Below, piece after piece: positions 6,937 to 14,167 of a stretch of DNA of 20,059 nt. The translations under genes were made by a program, and so were the position numbers. The DNA comes from BS750m-G62 sp964577175 (GTDB lineage Bacteria > Planctomycetota > Phycisphaerae > FEN-1346). Position 1 is the first letter of the stretch; the number at the start of each line of letters is the position of its first letter. The stretch is from contig CAZNYC010000075.1 in NCBI GenBank assembly GCA_964577175.1, positions 1-20,059 on the forward strand, written 5' to 3'. The notes beneath the pieces are model-generated. The model made no database searches and was not told where the DNA came from. It saw only the letters and a program-made list of their open reading frames with translations.

Positions 6937-8175
6937 TCACACCTTCCGCACGAGCAGGCAGGCGTTGTGGCCGCCGAAGCCGAAGGAATTGGAGACCGCC
7001 CCGCCGATCGTCATTTCGCGGGGCTCAAGGGCCACGTGGTTCAGGTCGCACTCCGGGTCGGGGTGGTCGAGGTTGATGGTGGGCGGGGCGACGCGGTCGC
7101 GGATCGCCAGGCAGGTGGCGATGAACTCCACGCCGCCGCTCGCCCCCAGGAGGTGGCCGATGCTCGACTTCGTGCTCGAGACGGCGATCGCATCGGCGTG
7201 ATCGCCGAACACCTGCCGCACGGCCTTCACCTCCGCCACGTCGCCGAGCGGCGTGCCCGTGCCGTGGGCGTTGATGTAGTCGACGGACTCGGGGCCCGCG
7301 CCGGCGTCTTCGAGCATCTTCTGCATGGCGGCAGCGGCGCCGCGGCCTTCCGGGTCGGGCTGGACGATGTGGGTGCCGTCGCCGGACATGCCGAAGCCGG
7401 TGATCTCGGCGTAGACGTTCGCCCCGCGTGCCTTGGCGTGCTCGTACTCCTCCAGGACGATGATGCCGGCCCCTTCGCCGAGGACGAAGCCGTCGCGGTC
7501 GCGGTCGAACGGGCGGGAGGCGCCGGGCGGGTCGGCGTTGCGGGTCGAGAGGGCCTTGTTGGTGCAGAAGCCGGCCAGGCCCATGGGGGTGAGGGCGGCC
7601 TCGGACCCGCCGGCGATCATGACGTCCGCCTCGTCGCCGACGATGGTCCAGAACGCCTGGCCGATGGCGTTATTGGCCGACGAGCAGGCGTTGGCGACGC
7701 CGGCGTTGGGTCCCTTGACGCCGTAACGGATGGAGATCTGGCTCGCCGCCGCATTGATCATGAGTTTCGGGATCATGAACGGCGAGACGCGCATGGCGCC
7801 CTTGGTCATGAGGCGCTCGTGCTGCTGCTCGAACTCCGAGAGGCCGCCGATGCCGCTGCCCACGATGACGCCCGCGCGGAACGGGTCCTCGACGGAGGCG
7901 AAGTCGAGGCCGGAATCGTCGACGGCGCCGATGGCGGCGGCGACGGCCATCTGGCTGAAACGGTCCTGGTGCCGCGCCTCGCGCTTCGACATGTAGTCGG
8001 TGGGGTCGAAGTCCTTGACCTCGCCGGCCACCTGGACGGCGAAGTCGGAGACGTCGAACGCCTCGACGCGGCTGACGCCGGACTCGCCGGCGAGCAAGCG
8101 GCGCCAGAACGCGTCCACCCGCCGACCGAGCGACGTAATCAGCCCCAGACCGGTAACCACCACGCGGCGCCTCAT
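6937..8175 (-). CDS. fabF: Beta-ketoacyl-ACP synthase II
   Basis: FabF condenses malonyl-ACP with acyl-ACP to elongate fatty acids in the cytoplasm. The protein is 412 residues, the normal length, and starts RRRVVVTGLG after the initiator. The catalytic triad is present: C164 in NACSSANNAIG, H304 in NAHGTGTPLGD and H341 in KSSIGHLLGASG, with K336. The end has the glycine-rich NSFGFGGHNA motif. The region around the active cysteine (ACSSANNAIG) differs from the common ACATGTNAIG but keeps the nucleophile and the glycine. The start lies two bases after the acpP stop, so the two are surely co-transcribed and probably translationally coupled. It is the last gene of the fabD-fabG-acpP-fabF cluster and ends just beside the 67-bp repeat. 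Confidence 0.97.
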   Translation of the reverse strand: MRRRVVVTGLGLITSLGRRVDAFWRRLLAGESGVSRVEAFDVSDFAVQVAGEVKDFDPTDYMSKREARHQDRFSQMAVAAAIGAVDDSGLDFASVEDPFRAGVIVGSGIGGLSEFEQQHERLMTKGAMRVSPFMIPKLMINAAASQISIRYGVKGPNAGVANACSSANNAIGQAFWTIVGDEADVMIAGGSEAALTPMGLAGFCTNKALSTRNADPPGASRPFDRDRDGFVLGEGAGIIVLEEYEHAKARGANVYAEITGFGMSGDGTHIVQPDPEGRGAAAAMQKMLEDAGAGPESVDYINAHGTGTPLGDVAEVKAVRQVFGDHADAIAVSSTKSSIGHLLGASGGVEFIATCLAIRDRVAPPTINLDHPDPECDLNHVALEPREMTIGGAVSNSFGFGGHNACLLVRKV

Positions 8176-8177
8176 CG

Positions 8178-8411
8178 TTACAGATGCGCCTCCACGTACT
8201 CGATGGCCTGGCCGACCGTCTGGATCTTCTCGGCATCCTCGTCGGGGATGCTGATGTCGAATTCGTCCTCGAATTCCATGACGAGTTCGACCGTATCGAG
8301 CGAGTCGGCGCCCAGGTCATTGACGAACGACGTCTCGCGGGTGATCTGGGACTTATCGACCCCCATCTGCTCGGCCACGATTTCCGCCACACGTTCCTCG
8401 ATGGTCGCCAA
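8178..8411 (-). CDS. acpP: Acyl carrier protein (TTG start)
   Basis: This 77-residue acidic protein carries growing acyl chains on a 4'-phosphopantetheine arm attached to the serine of GADSLD (S37). The size and four-helix sequence pattern match AcpP. The start codon is TTG at 8411-8409. The choice is supported by GGGAGG seven bases upstream and because the family's N-terminus begins here; no in-frame ATG is nearby. A weak start codon is unusual for one of the most abundant bacterial proteins. It lies between fabG and fabF, the classical order, with an 89-base gap from fabG and two bases to fabF. Confidence 0.97.
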   Translation of the reverse strand: MATIEERVAEIVAEQMGVDKSQITRETSFVNDLGADSLDTVELVMEFEDEFDISIPDEDAEKIQTVGQAIEYVEAHL

Positions 8412-8500
8412 AGTCTGTCCTCCCTACGCAAACGATTCGTGAATGGGCCGGTGCGGCAACGGCGGCCGGACCGGCCGGGCACGCCCCTCCTGCGGGTCCG

Positions 8501-9238
8501 TCACGGGGCCATCCCGCCGTCGACCGGCAGGACGTGGCCGGTGATGTAAGCCGCCTCGTCGCTGGCGAGGAACGCGACCGCCCGGGCCACGTCGGCCGCC
8601 TCGCCCATCCGTTTCATCGGAATGGCCGACAGCGCCGCCTCCTTCGCCTTGTCCGACAGGACACGGGTCATCTCCGTGTCGATGAACCCGGGGGCGACGG
8701 CGTTGCACGTCACGTTCTTGCGCGCCAGTTCCCGCGCCACCGTCCGGGTGAACCCGACCACGCCGGCCTTCGAGGCCGAGTAGTTGGCCTGCCCGGGGTT
8801 GCCCACGAGGCCGGAGACGCTGGCCAGGTTCACGATCCGCCCGCCCTTCTGGCGGACCATGTACCGGGCGGCGTGCTTCGTCATCAGGAACGTGCCCTTC
8901 AGGTTCACCTTCAGGACGAGGTCCCACTCGTCGGCGTCCATCCGAAGGAGCAGGTCGTCCCGCGTGATGCCGGCGTTGTTGACGAGGATGTCGATCCGGC
9001 CGGCCTCGTCGACCACCTCGTCGATCATCGTCTCCACGGCCGCCTCGTCCGTGACGTCCACGGCATAGGTGCGGACGGAGGCGGCGCCGTCGAGGGCGTC
9101 GGCGGCCTTCCGGAGGGCGTCCTCCAGGACATCCACCAGGACGAGGGCGGCGCCGCCCTCGGCCAGGGTTCGCGCGATCTCGAGCCCGATGCCCCGGGCC
9201 GCTCCGGTCACGACGGCCGTCTTGCCCTCGAAGTTCAT
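8501..9238 (-). CDS. fabG: 3-oxoacyl-ACP reductase
   Basis: FabG is the NADPH-dependent short-chain dehydrogenase that reduces beta-ketoacyl-ACP in fatty-acid elongation. The protein has 245 residues, the usual length. The cofactor motif is TGAARGIG (11-18), NNAG is at 87-90, and the catalytic residues are S140, Y153 and K157 in LASVSG and YSASK. The C-terminus ends with the family's ITGHVLPVDGGMAP. The frame opens 13 codons earlier, but GGGAGG sits just upstream of the ATG at 9238, which begins MNFEGKTAVVTG. It follows fabD across a 242-base gap filled with repeats, unusually wide for this operon, and precedes acpP. Confidence 0.96.
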   Translation of the reverse strand: MNFEGKTAVVTGAARGIGLEIARTLAEGGAALVLVDVLEDALRKAADALDGAASVRTYAVDVTDEAAVETMIDEVVDEAGRIDILVNNAGITRDDLLLRMDADEWDLVLKVNLKGTFLMTKHAARYMVRQKGGRIVNLASVSGLVGNPGQANYSASKAGVVGFTRTVARELARKNVTCNAVAPGFIDTEMTRVLSDKAKEAALSAIPMKRMGEAADVARAVAFLASDEAAYITGHVLPVDGGMAP

Positions 9239-9280
9239 CCGTCCTCCCGAATGTCTTAATCCTGCCTGTTGCTCCACGGT

Positions 9281-9378
9281 GTCATGCTGAGCGAAGCGAA
9301 GCCTCTCGCCGTGCGAACCCCAAGACGGCCACGACCACGGCGAGATTCTTCGTCGCCCTTCGGGCTCCTCAGAATGAC
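9281..9378. repeat. Family A inverted repeat, copy 4, between fabD and fabG
   Basis: Ends are GTCATGCTGAG (9281-9291) and CTCAGAATGAC (9368-9378), matching at 10 of 11 positions when inverted. The inner part has GCGAAGCGAAGCCTCTCGCC on the left and GGCGAGATTCTTC on the right. It sits inside the fab cluster and may affect read-through from fabD to fabG. Confidence 0.8.
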
Positions 9379-9380
9379 AA

Positions 9381-9510
9381 ACTTACTCGCCGGCCAGTTT
9401 CTCGATGTCCTCCAACAGCACGGCCGGACAAGACCGGCCGTGGCACGTCTGGCCCTGTGCCCAGTGACACGGCGGCAGACTTACTCGCCGGCCAGTTTCT
9501 CGATGTCCTC
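9381..9510 (-). repeat. Duplicated 3' end of fabD flanking a family B hairpin
   Basis: A 32-base sequence at 9479-9510, holding the last codons of fabD (EDIEKLAGE) and its TAA stop, is repeated without change at 9381-9412. Between the copies lie 66 bases containing a perfect hairpin: arms CACGGCCGG (9419-9427) and CCGGCCGTG (9434-9442) around ACAAGA. The distal copy is not part of the fabD frame, which has already stopped. Confidence 0.9.
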
Positions 9511-10425
9511 GACGGTGCCGACCGTGACGGCGGCCCGGCCGACCTTGCGGTCGGTGCGCTTGAGGAGGCCCGTCAGCACCCGGCCGGGCCCGATTTCGTA
9601 GAACCGGTCGAACCCATCGGCCAGGAGCCGCTCCATCCCCTGCTGCCAGCGGACGGGCCCGTCCACCTGCCGGGCCAGGAGGTCCGGCACCTGGACCGGC
9701 CCCTCGTAGTAGTGTCCCGCGACGTTGGCCACCACGGGAAACGCGAGGTCCCGGACCCGCAGCCCGTTCAGGTGGGGCGTGAGTTTCTCCCTCGCGGGGG
9801 CCATGAGCGGCGAATGGAAGCCGCCCGCCACCGCCAGGGGCACGGCCCGCTGGGCGCCGTGGTCCTCGGCGATGGCGGCAACCTTCTCGCAGGCCGCCTC
9901 CACGCCACTGACGACCACCTGTCCGGGACAATTGTAGTTGGCAGGCCAGATTATACCGGCGTCGCGCGCGGCCTCGCAAATCTTTTCCGCCTGGGCGGCA
10001 TCCACGCCGATGAGGCTGACCATGCCGGACGCCTGGGCCTCGCACGCCTCCTGCATCGCCTGGCCGCGCCGGTGCGTAATGCGGACGGCGTCGTCGAACG
10101 CGAGGGCGCCCGCGGCCACGAGGGCCGTGTATTCGCCCAGGCTGAGGCCGGCGGCGGCCTGGGGCGCCAGGGCCTGCCCCGCCTCGGTGGTCCGCATCGC
10201 CGCCAGGGCCGCCAGGCTCGTCACGAGGATGGCCGGCTGGCTGACGTCGGTGGCCGTCAGACGCTCTTCCGGGCCCTCGAAGCAGATCGCCGAGAGCGGG
10301 AAGCCGAGGAGGTCGTCCGCCTGCTCGTACAGGGCGCGGGCCTCGTCGTAGGCCTCGGCCAGATCCTTGCCCATGCCGACATACTGGGCCCCCTGGCCGG
10401 GGAAGAGAAACGCCGTCTTGCCCAT
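9481..10425 (-). CDS. fabD: Malonyl-CoA:ACP transacylase
   Basis: FabD moves malonyl groups from CoA to ACP, supplying the extender unit for FabF. The protein is 314 residues, normal for the family. It has the N-terminal FPGQGAQ (9-15), the nucleophile elbow GLSLGEY with S95 (the common form is GHSLGEY, so the histidine before the serine is replaced by leucine), R120 in RRGQAMQEA, and catalytic H203 in GGFHSPLM. The frame is open far upstream, but the ATG at 10425 is chosen because GGGAGGG lies eight bases before it and FPGQG is at the expected position. It is the first gene of the fab cluster; fabH, plsX and rpmF are not beside it. Its 3' end is partly duplicated downstream. Confidence 0.95.
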   Translation of the reverse strand: MGKTAFLFPGQGAQYVGMGKDLAEAYDEARALYEQADDLLGFPLSAICFEGPEERLTATDVSQPAILVTSLAALAAMRTTEAGQALAPQAAAGLSLGEYTALVAAGALAFDDAVRITHRRGQAMQEACEAQASGMVSLIGVDAAQAEKICEAARDAGIIWPANYNCPGQVVVSGVEAACEKVAAIAEDHGAQRAVPLAVAGGFHSPLMAPAREKLTPHLNGLRVRDLAFPVVANVAGHYYEGPVQVPDLLARQVDGPVRWQQGMERLLADGFDRFYEIGPGRVLTGLLKRTDRKVGRAAVTVGTVEDIEKLAGE

Positions 10426-10467
10426 GGTGGTCCCTCCCTCGCGGGTCTCTCCCGAAACGGGGCGACA

Positions 10468-10495
10468 AGTGTACCGGGAAACGGGCGGGCGTCCA
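10468..10495 (-). promoter_or_regulatory. Possible fabD promoter
   Basis: On the minus strand TGGACG (10495-10490) is followed after 16 bases by TACACT (10473-10468), with the start expected about 35 bases before the fabD ATG. The -35 box matches 4 of 6 consensus bases. This is a weak prediction that fits the local TANNNT pattern. Confidence 0.35.
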
Positions 10496-10526
10496 GCCGA
10501 AAACTGGGGGAGCGGCGCTGTTCGAG

Positions 10527-10546
10527 CCGGCCGCGGGAGCGGCCGG
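10527..10546. terminator. Hairpin between the DUF1080 gene and fabD
   Basis: Perfect eight-base arms CCGGCCGC (10527-10534) and GCGGCCGG (10539-10546) enclose the loop GGGA. It lies about 95 bases past the end of the upstream DUF1080-ThuA gene, so it could end that transcript before fabD. There is no T tract. Nothing else is recognisable in the 216-base gap. Confidence 0.35.
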
Positions 10547-10641
10547 GCATCTCCATTGGCGGTGGCACGTGTCATGCCGGATGCGGATGACCCGCTGCTT
10601 CCGCAACGGGCTCGAAAGGCGGCCGGCTTGAACGGTTCGGC

Positions 10642-12270
10642 CTACTCCATCCGGAAATCGTCCGGCATCATCCCCTTGCGATGGCCGCGCATCCCAATCG
10701 GCTTGGGGTCGTACTGGCCCACCAAGTCCACGTTCGACTCGGCAGGGATCTTCTCCTCCCTCCCGACGCACCAGTACAGGGCGTTGACGCACAGGCGGCG
10801 GAAGCCCTCGTCCTTCAGGTCGTGGGCGTGGCCCATCGTGGTGGTGAAGACCCGGGCCTGCCTGCCGCTCGTGCCCGTGAAGTGTTTCGTCCAGGCCACG
10901 GGGATGGCCTTCTTCTTCTCGTTGGGCGGGGAGTCGGGTTCCATGCCGGCGAGCGGCTGGCCGAGGACGATCGTCTTGCAGTCGCCCTCCAGTTCCGTCA
11001 GGCCGTAGACGTCGCTGGGACCCCAGACCTTCTCGATGCCCCGGACGATGGGGTGGTCCTTGGCCTCGGGCGGGATGATGCCGAGGGTGCTCTCCCGCTT
11101 GTGGGCGCCGTAGTGGCTGATCCAGGTTTCGCCGAAGACCATCCGCCCGTAACCGCCCTTCGGGTCCTTGCTGCGGAAGGAGTACTTGGCGTACGGGTTG
11201 TCGCTCTTGCCACCGTAGTTGAAGGCGTGGGTCGAGGTCCTGAGGCCCATCATCGGCCGGCCGGAGTTGGTGTAGTCCATGAGGTGTTTCATCTGCTCCG
11301 GCGGCAAGGCGCGGAAGCGGAGGAACATGACCATGAGGTCCGCCTCGTCCAGGAGGTGCACGCCCGGCATGTGGTCCTTGACGGACGGGTCGATCTCGCC
11401 CGTCTTGGGGTTGATCGCCCAGACGACCGTGCACTTGAAGCCGTGGCGCTTGGCAGCGATCCTGGCGAGTTGCGGCATGAGTTCCTCGCTGCGGTATTCG
11501 TCGTCGCCGGCGAGGAAGACGAGGTGCTTGCCCTTGCCGGGCCCGTCCCCGCCCTCGTAGGTGACCCAGGGATGCTTCTCGGCGGCGGTGGCGGCGGGCG
11601 CGGCGTCGGCGGCCAGGTCCTTGATCCGCAGGTTCCGGAACTCGACGTGGGCCCCGTGGCCGAGGAACCCGATGCGGCCCTTCTTGTTGTGCAGGCCGGG
11701 ATGCGGGCGGCCGTCGAGCGTCTTCTCGGGATCGATCGCCCACACGTCCGCGTCGACGATGGTGGTGCCGTTGAGGATGACCCGGATGCGGCCCTGGCGG
11801 GCGATGACCTCCTGCTGGTTCCATTCGCCGACGGGCTTCAGATGGCCTCGCTTCGCCGGCACCACGCCGTAGACGGACCCGTGGTACTGGTACGGCTTGA
11901 GTTTGGCGTACTTCTCGGCGGTGTCGTCGAGGATCTGGAGTTCCATGGCCTGGAAAGCGGCGTGGGCGTTCGGGGCCATGCGGATGCCGAGGCCGTTGTT
12001 CGCCCCGGGCGTGAGGCGGAACTCGAACTTCAGATGGAAATCGCTGAATTCGTCCTTGGTCCACAGGTTCCCGCCGCCGTCCTTCTTGCAGACGATGACG
12101 CCGTCGCGGGCGACGTAGCCCTTGGTGGCGCCCTCCCAGCCGGTGAGGTCCTTGCCGTTGAAGAGCGAGACGAACCCTTCCTCCTTCTCTTCGGCGGCCG
12201 AGAGGCCGCCGGCGGCAAGGGCGACGGCAACGAGAACGACGAGCGGACGGATGCGGCGGGTGGCGGTCAT
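10642..12270 (-). CDS. Exported DUF1080-ThuA-like fusion protein
   Basis: This 542-residue protein has a signal peptide (1-26, basic start then VVLVAVALAAGGLSA). A DUF1080 (3-keto-disaccharide hydrolase) domain follows at about 32-215, opening with FVSLFNGKDLTGWEG and closing with GHGAHVEFRNLRIKDL. A ThuA-like domain spans about 225-520, with HLVFLAGDDEYRSEE and the C-terminal RVFTTTMGHAHD and ALYWCVG. DUF1080 proteins are lamin-G-like and cleave 3-keto-glycosides; ThuA is tied to 3-keto-trehalose metabolism. The fusion therefore plausibly processes oxidised sugars outside the cytoplasm. AGGAG lies nine bases before the chosen ATG at 12270. It is divergent from two exported Gfo/Idh/MocA oxidoreductases, the enzyme family that makes 3-keto-sugars. 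Substrate is unknown. Confidence 0.9.
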   Translation of the reverse strand: MTATRRIRPLVVLVAVALAAGGLSAAEEKEEGFVSLFNGKDLTGWEGATKGYVARDGVIVCKKDGGGNLWTKDEFSDFHLKFEFRLTPGANNGLGIRMAPNAHAAFQAMELQILDDTAEKYAKLKPYQYHGSVYGVVPAKRGHLKPVGEWNQQEVIARQGRIRVILNGTTIVDADVWAIDPEKTLDGRPHPGLHNKKGRIGFLGHGAHVEFRNLRIKDLAADAAPAATAAEKHPWVTYEGGDGPGKGKHLVFLAGDDEYRSEELMPQLARIAAKRHGFKCTVVWAINPKTGEIDPSVKDHMPGVHLLDEADLMVMFLRFRALPPEQMKHLMDYTNSGRPMMGLRTSTHAFNYGGKSDNPYAKYSFRSKDPKGGYGRMVFGETWISHYGAHKRESTLGIIPPEAKDHPIVRGIEKVWGPSDVYGLTELEGDCKTIVLGQPLAGMEPDSPPNEKKKAIPVAWTKHFTGTSGRQARVFTTTMGHAHDLKDEGFRRLCVNALYWCVGREEKIPAESNVDLVGQYDPKPIGMRGHRKGMMPDDFRME

Positions 12271-12316
12271 GGCACGGGTCTCCTGATTGAACGGAACCTT
12301 ACCCCTGAGTCCGTGG

Positions 12317-12322
12317 ATTATA
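12317..12322 (-). promoter_or_regulatory. -10 element of the DUF1080-ThuA gene
   Basis: A perfect TATAAT on the minus strand lies 46 bases upstream of the ATG at 12270. No good -35 box is found at 16-18 bases; the best overlapping sequence is GTGCGT. An activator-dependent promoter is possible. Confidence 0.45.
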
Positions 12323-12362
12323 CGAGACGAGGCGATGCAACGCACGAAAAGAAGGGTGCCTT

Positions 12363-12432
12363 GTGTGGCCCGGCCGGCTTGCCCGGCCGGGAGGGCATAC
12401 CGACCCGGTTGGACAAGCCAACCGGGCCACAC
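12363..12432. repeat. Two family B hairpins in head-to-head orientation
   Basis: The 70-base element has inverted ends GTGTGGCCCGG (12363-12373) and CCGGGCCACAC (12422-12432). Each half is one hairpin. The first has arms CCCGGCCGG (12369-12377) and CCGGCCGGG (12383-12391), loop GCAAG on the minus strand. The second has arms CCCGGTTGG (12404-12412) and CCAACCGGG (12418-12426), loop ACAAG on the plus strand. The two stems differ by matched changes on both arms. It lies in the divergent promoter region of the sugar-oxidation genes. Confidence 0.85.
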
Positions 12433-12444
12433 AGGCGAAACACC

Positions 12445-12464
12445 CGGCCGGGCAAGACCGGCCG
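12445..12464. repeat. Family B hairpin upstream of the first oxidoreductase gene
   Basis: Arms CGGCCGG (12445-12451) and CCGGCCG (12458-12464) enclose GCAAGA. The flanking CGGCAC after the stem resembles that of the copy at 9419-9442. It ends 22 bases before the candidate promoter of the oxidoreductase gene. Confidence 0.7.
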
Positions 12465-12486
12465 CGGCACGCCGCGGGCGGTTTGC

Positions 12487-12515
12487 TTGACACGCCTTCC
12501 GCCGGCGGCTAGGGT
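12487..12515 (+). promoter_or_regulatory. Candidate promoter of the first oxidoreductase gene
   Basis: Perfect TTGACA (12487-12492), 17 bases, then TAGGGT (12510-12515). The start would be near 12522, leaving a leader of about 65 bases before the ATG at 12587. Confidence 0.55.
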
Positions 12516-12586
12516 GGCACCGCATGGGGAGCAACTGCACGCACCGTCGTCCGGGGCGGGACGACTCCATTTCAGGGAGACCACAC

Positions 12587-13885
12587 ATGAAACGCCGTGA
12601 CATGCTGAGGGCCGGTGCCGCCGGCGCCGGGCTCGTCGTCCTTCGGTCCGGGATGCTCCTGGGAAAGGACGCGCCCAGCAACAAACTGAACGTGGCCTGC
12701 ATCGGCGTGGGCGGCCGGGGCGGCGCCCAGGTGGGCGGCGTCCGGAGCGAGAACATTGTGGCCATGTGCGACGTGGACGAGAAGCGGGCCGGCAAGCGCT
12801 TCGCCCAGTTCGACAAGGCCGGCAAGTTCCACGATTTCCGCCGCATGTTCGACAAGATGGAAAAGCAGATCGACGCCGTCGCGGTCAGCACGCCGGACCA
12901 CACGCACTTCCATCCGTCGATGTGGGCGCTTCAGCGCGGCAAGCACCTGTACTGCGAGAAGCCGATGGCCCACAACGTGTGGGAGTGCCGACAGATGATC
13001 GCCCTGGCCCGCAAGAAGGGCCTGGCCACCCAACTGGGCGTGCAGCGGCACACCATCGGCAACATGCACCGGGTGGTGGAACTCGTCCGGAGCGGGGCCA
13101 TCGGCGAGGTCAAGGAGGCGCACGCCTGGGTGGGCGGCAGCCGGGGGATGCCGGGCGACGCCAAGGAGTTCCCGCCCGTGCCCGACCACCTGAAGTGGGA
13201 CCTGTGGCTCGGCCCGGCCGAGGACCGCAAGTACAGCCCCGCCTACGTCCCGTACAAGTGGCGGTTCTGGTGGGACTTCGGTACCGGCGAGACCGGTAAC
13301 TGGGGCTGCCACATCCTCGACATCCCGTTCTGGGCGCTCGGCCTGACGGCCCCGACACACGTGGACGGGTCCGGGCCGGAGATCCATCCCGAGCAGACGC
13401 CCAAGAGCATGCAGACGCGGATGGAGTTCCCCGCCGTCGGCAAGCGCGGGCCCGTCACCCTGCACTGGAGTCACGGCGGGCCGAAGGCGTTGAAGGACAA
13501 GGGCCTGAACCTCAAGGGCGCCAACAACGTGCTGATCGGCACGAAGGGGACGCTGATCTGCGGGTTCGGCTCGCGGCGGCTGCACCCGGAAGAGGAATTC
13601 AAAGACTTCGAGCCCCCGGAGAAGTCCATCCCGGATTCGCCCGGCTTCCACAAGGAATGGATCCGGGCGTGCAAGGGCGGCGAGCCGGCCACGTGCAACT
13701 TCGATTACAGCGGCCCGCTGGCCGAGGCCGTCCTCCTGGGCAACGTGGCCTATCGCGCGGGCGGCGGCTTCGACTGGGACGCCGAGAATCTGAAGGCCAC
13801 CGGCAACCCGAAAGCCCAGGCGCTCATCCGCGAGGCGTACCGCAAGGGATGGACGATGAAGGACCAGGGACTGAAGGAGGTGTGA
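12587..13885 (+). CDS. Tat-exported Gfo/Idh/MocA family oxidoreductase 1
   Basis: This 432-residue NAD(P)-dependent sugar dehydrogenase-type protein starts MKRRDMLRAGAAGAGLVVL, a twin-arginine (Tat) signal. A nucleotide-binding fold follows with ACIGVGGRG (38-45), then CEKPM (123-127) with the family's catalytic-region lysine K125, and a C-terminal substrate domain with HKEWIRACKGGEPATCNFDYSG. Folded, cofactor-loaded export by Tat is usual for planctomycete members. The ATG at 12587 is preced by AGGGAG at seven-base spacing; the longer upstream frame lacks support. It is followed by a paralogue (12587-15505 cluster) and is divergent from the DUF1080-ThuA gene, suggesting oxidation of a sugar that the other protein then cleaves. 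No obvious cleavage site follows the hydrophobic stretch. Substrate is unknown. Confidence 0.92.
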   Translation: MKRRDMLRAGAAGAGLVVLRSGMLLGKDAPSNKLNVACIGVGGRGGAQVGGVRSENIVAMCDVDEKRAGKRFAQFDKAGKFHDFRRMFDKMEKQIDAVAVSTPDHTHFHPSMWALQRGKHLYCEKPMAHNVWECRQMIALARKKGLATQLGVQRHTIGNMHRVVELVRSGAIGEVKEAHAWVGGSRGMPGDAKEFPPVPDHLKWDLWLGPAEDRKYSPAYVPYKWRFWWDFGTGETGNWGCHILDIPFWALGLTAPTHVDGSGPEIHPEQTPKSMQTRMEFPAVGKRGPVTLHWSHGGPKALKDKGLNLKGANNVLIGTKGTLICGFGSRRLHPEEEFKDFEPPEKSIPDSPGFHKEWIRACKGGEPATCNFDYSGPLAEAVLLGNVAYRAGGGFDWDAENLKATGNPKAQALIREAYRKGWTMKDQGLKEV

Positions 13886-13930
13886 GCCGATTGCCGTGTT
13901 CGTTACTGTGCGATCCTGCTCTGTGACGAT

Positions 13931-14072
13931 GTCATTCTGAGGCTCCGTTTGCGGAGCCGAAACGCTGTACTCCGAGCGGAGTGAGGAATCTCGCCGTGCC
14001 GGCAGCGTCAAGGCGAGATTCCTCGTCGCGGCCCGCCTCCGGCGGGTAAACGTCGCTGCTCCTCACAATGAC
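13931..14072. repeat. Family A inverted repeat, copy 5, between the two oxidoreductase genes
   Basis: Ends are GTCATTCTGAG (13931-13941) and CTCACAATGAC (14062-14072), one mismatch when inverted. The inner part has GAGGAATCTCGCC and GGCGAGATTCCTC. It occupies half of the 282-base gap between the two paralogous genes. No promoter of the TTGAC type is evident in the remaining 95 bases. Confidence 0.8.
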
Positions 14073-14167
14073 GGACGGGGATGCTGCTGTTGGCTTGTTC
14101 AGTGGCCCGCGCGCACGTGGCCGCGAACGAACCGCATCCGCGCAAACGTATGCCAAGGAGAGAAACC

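Noticed and set aside
9381..9412. Frameshifted second end of fabD or a fabD pseudogene
   Set aside because: Only the last 32 bases are copied; fabD itself is full length and stops normally at 9481.
9383..12064. 893-codon minus-strand frame ending in the duplicated fabD tail
   Set aside because: It is out of frame with both fabD and the DUF1080-ThuA gene for most of its length; it only ends in EDIEKLAGE because the fabD end is duplicated.
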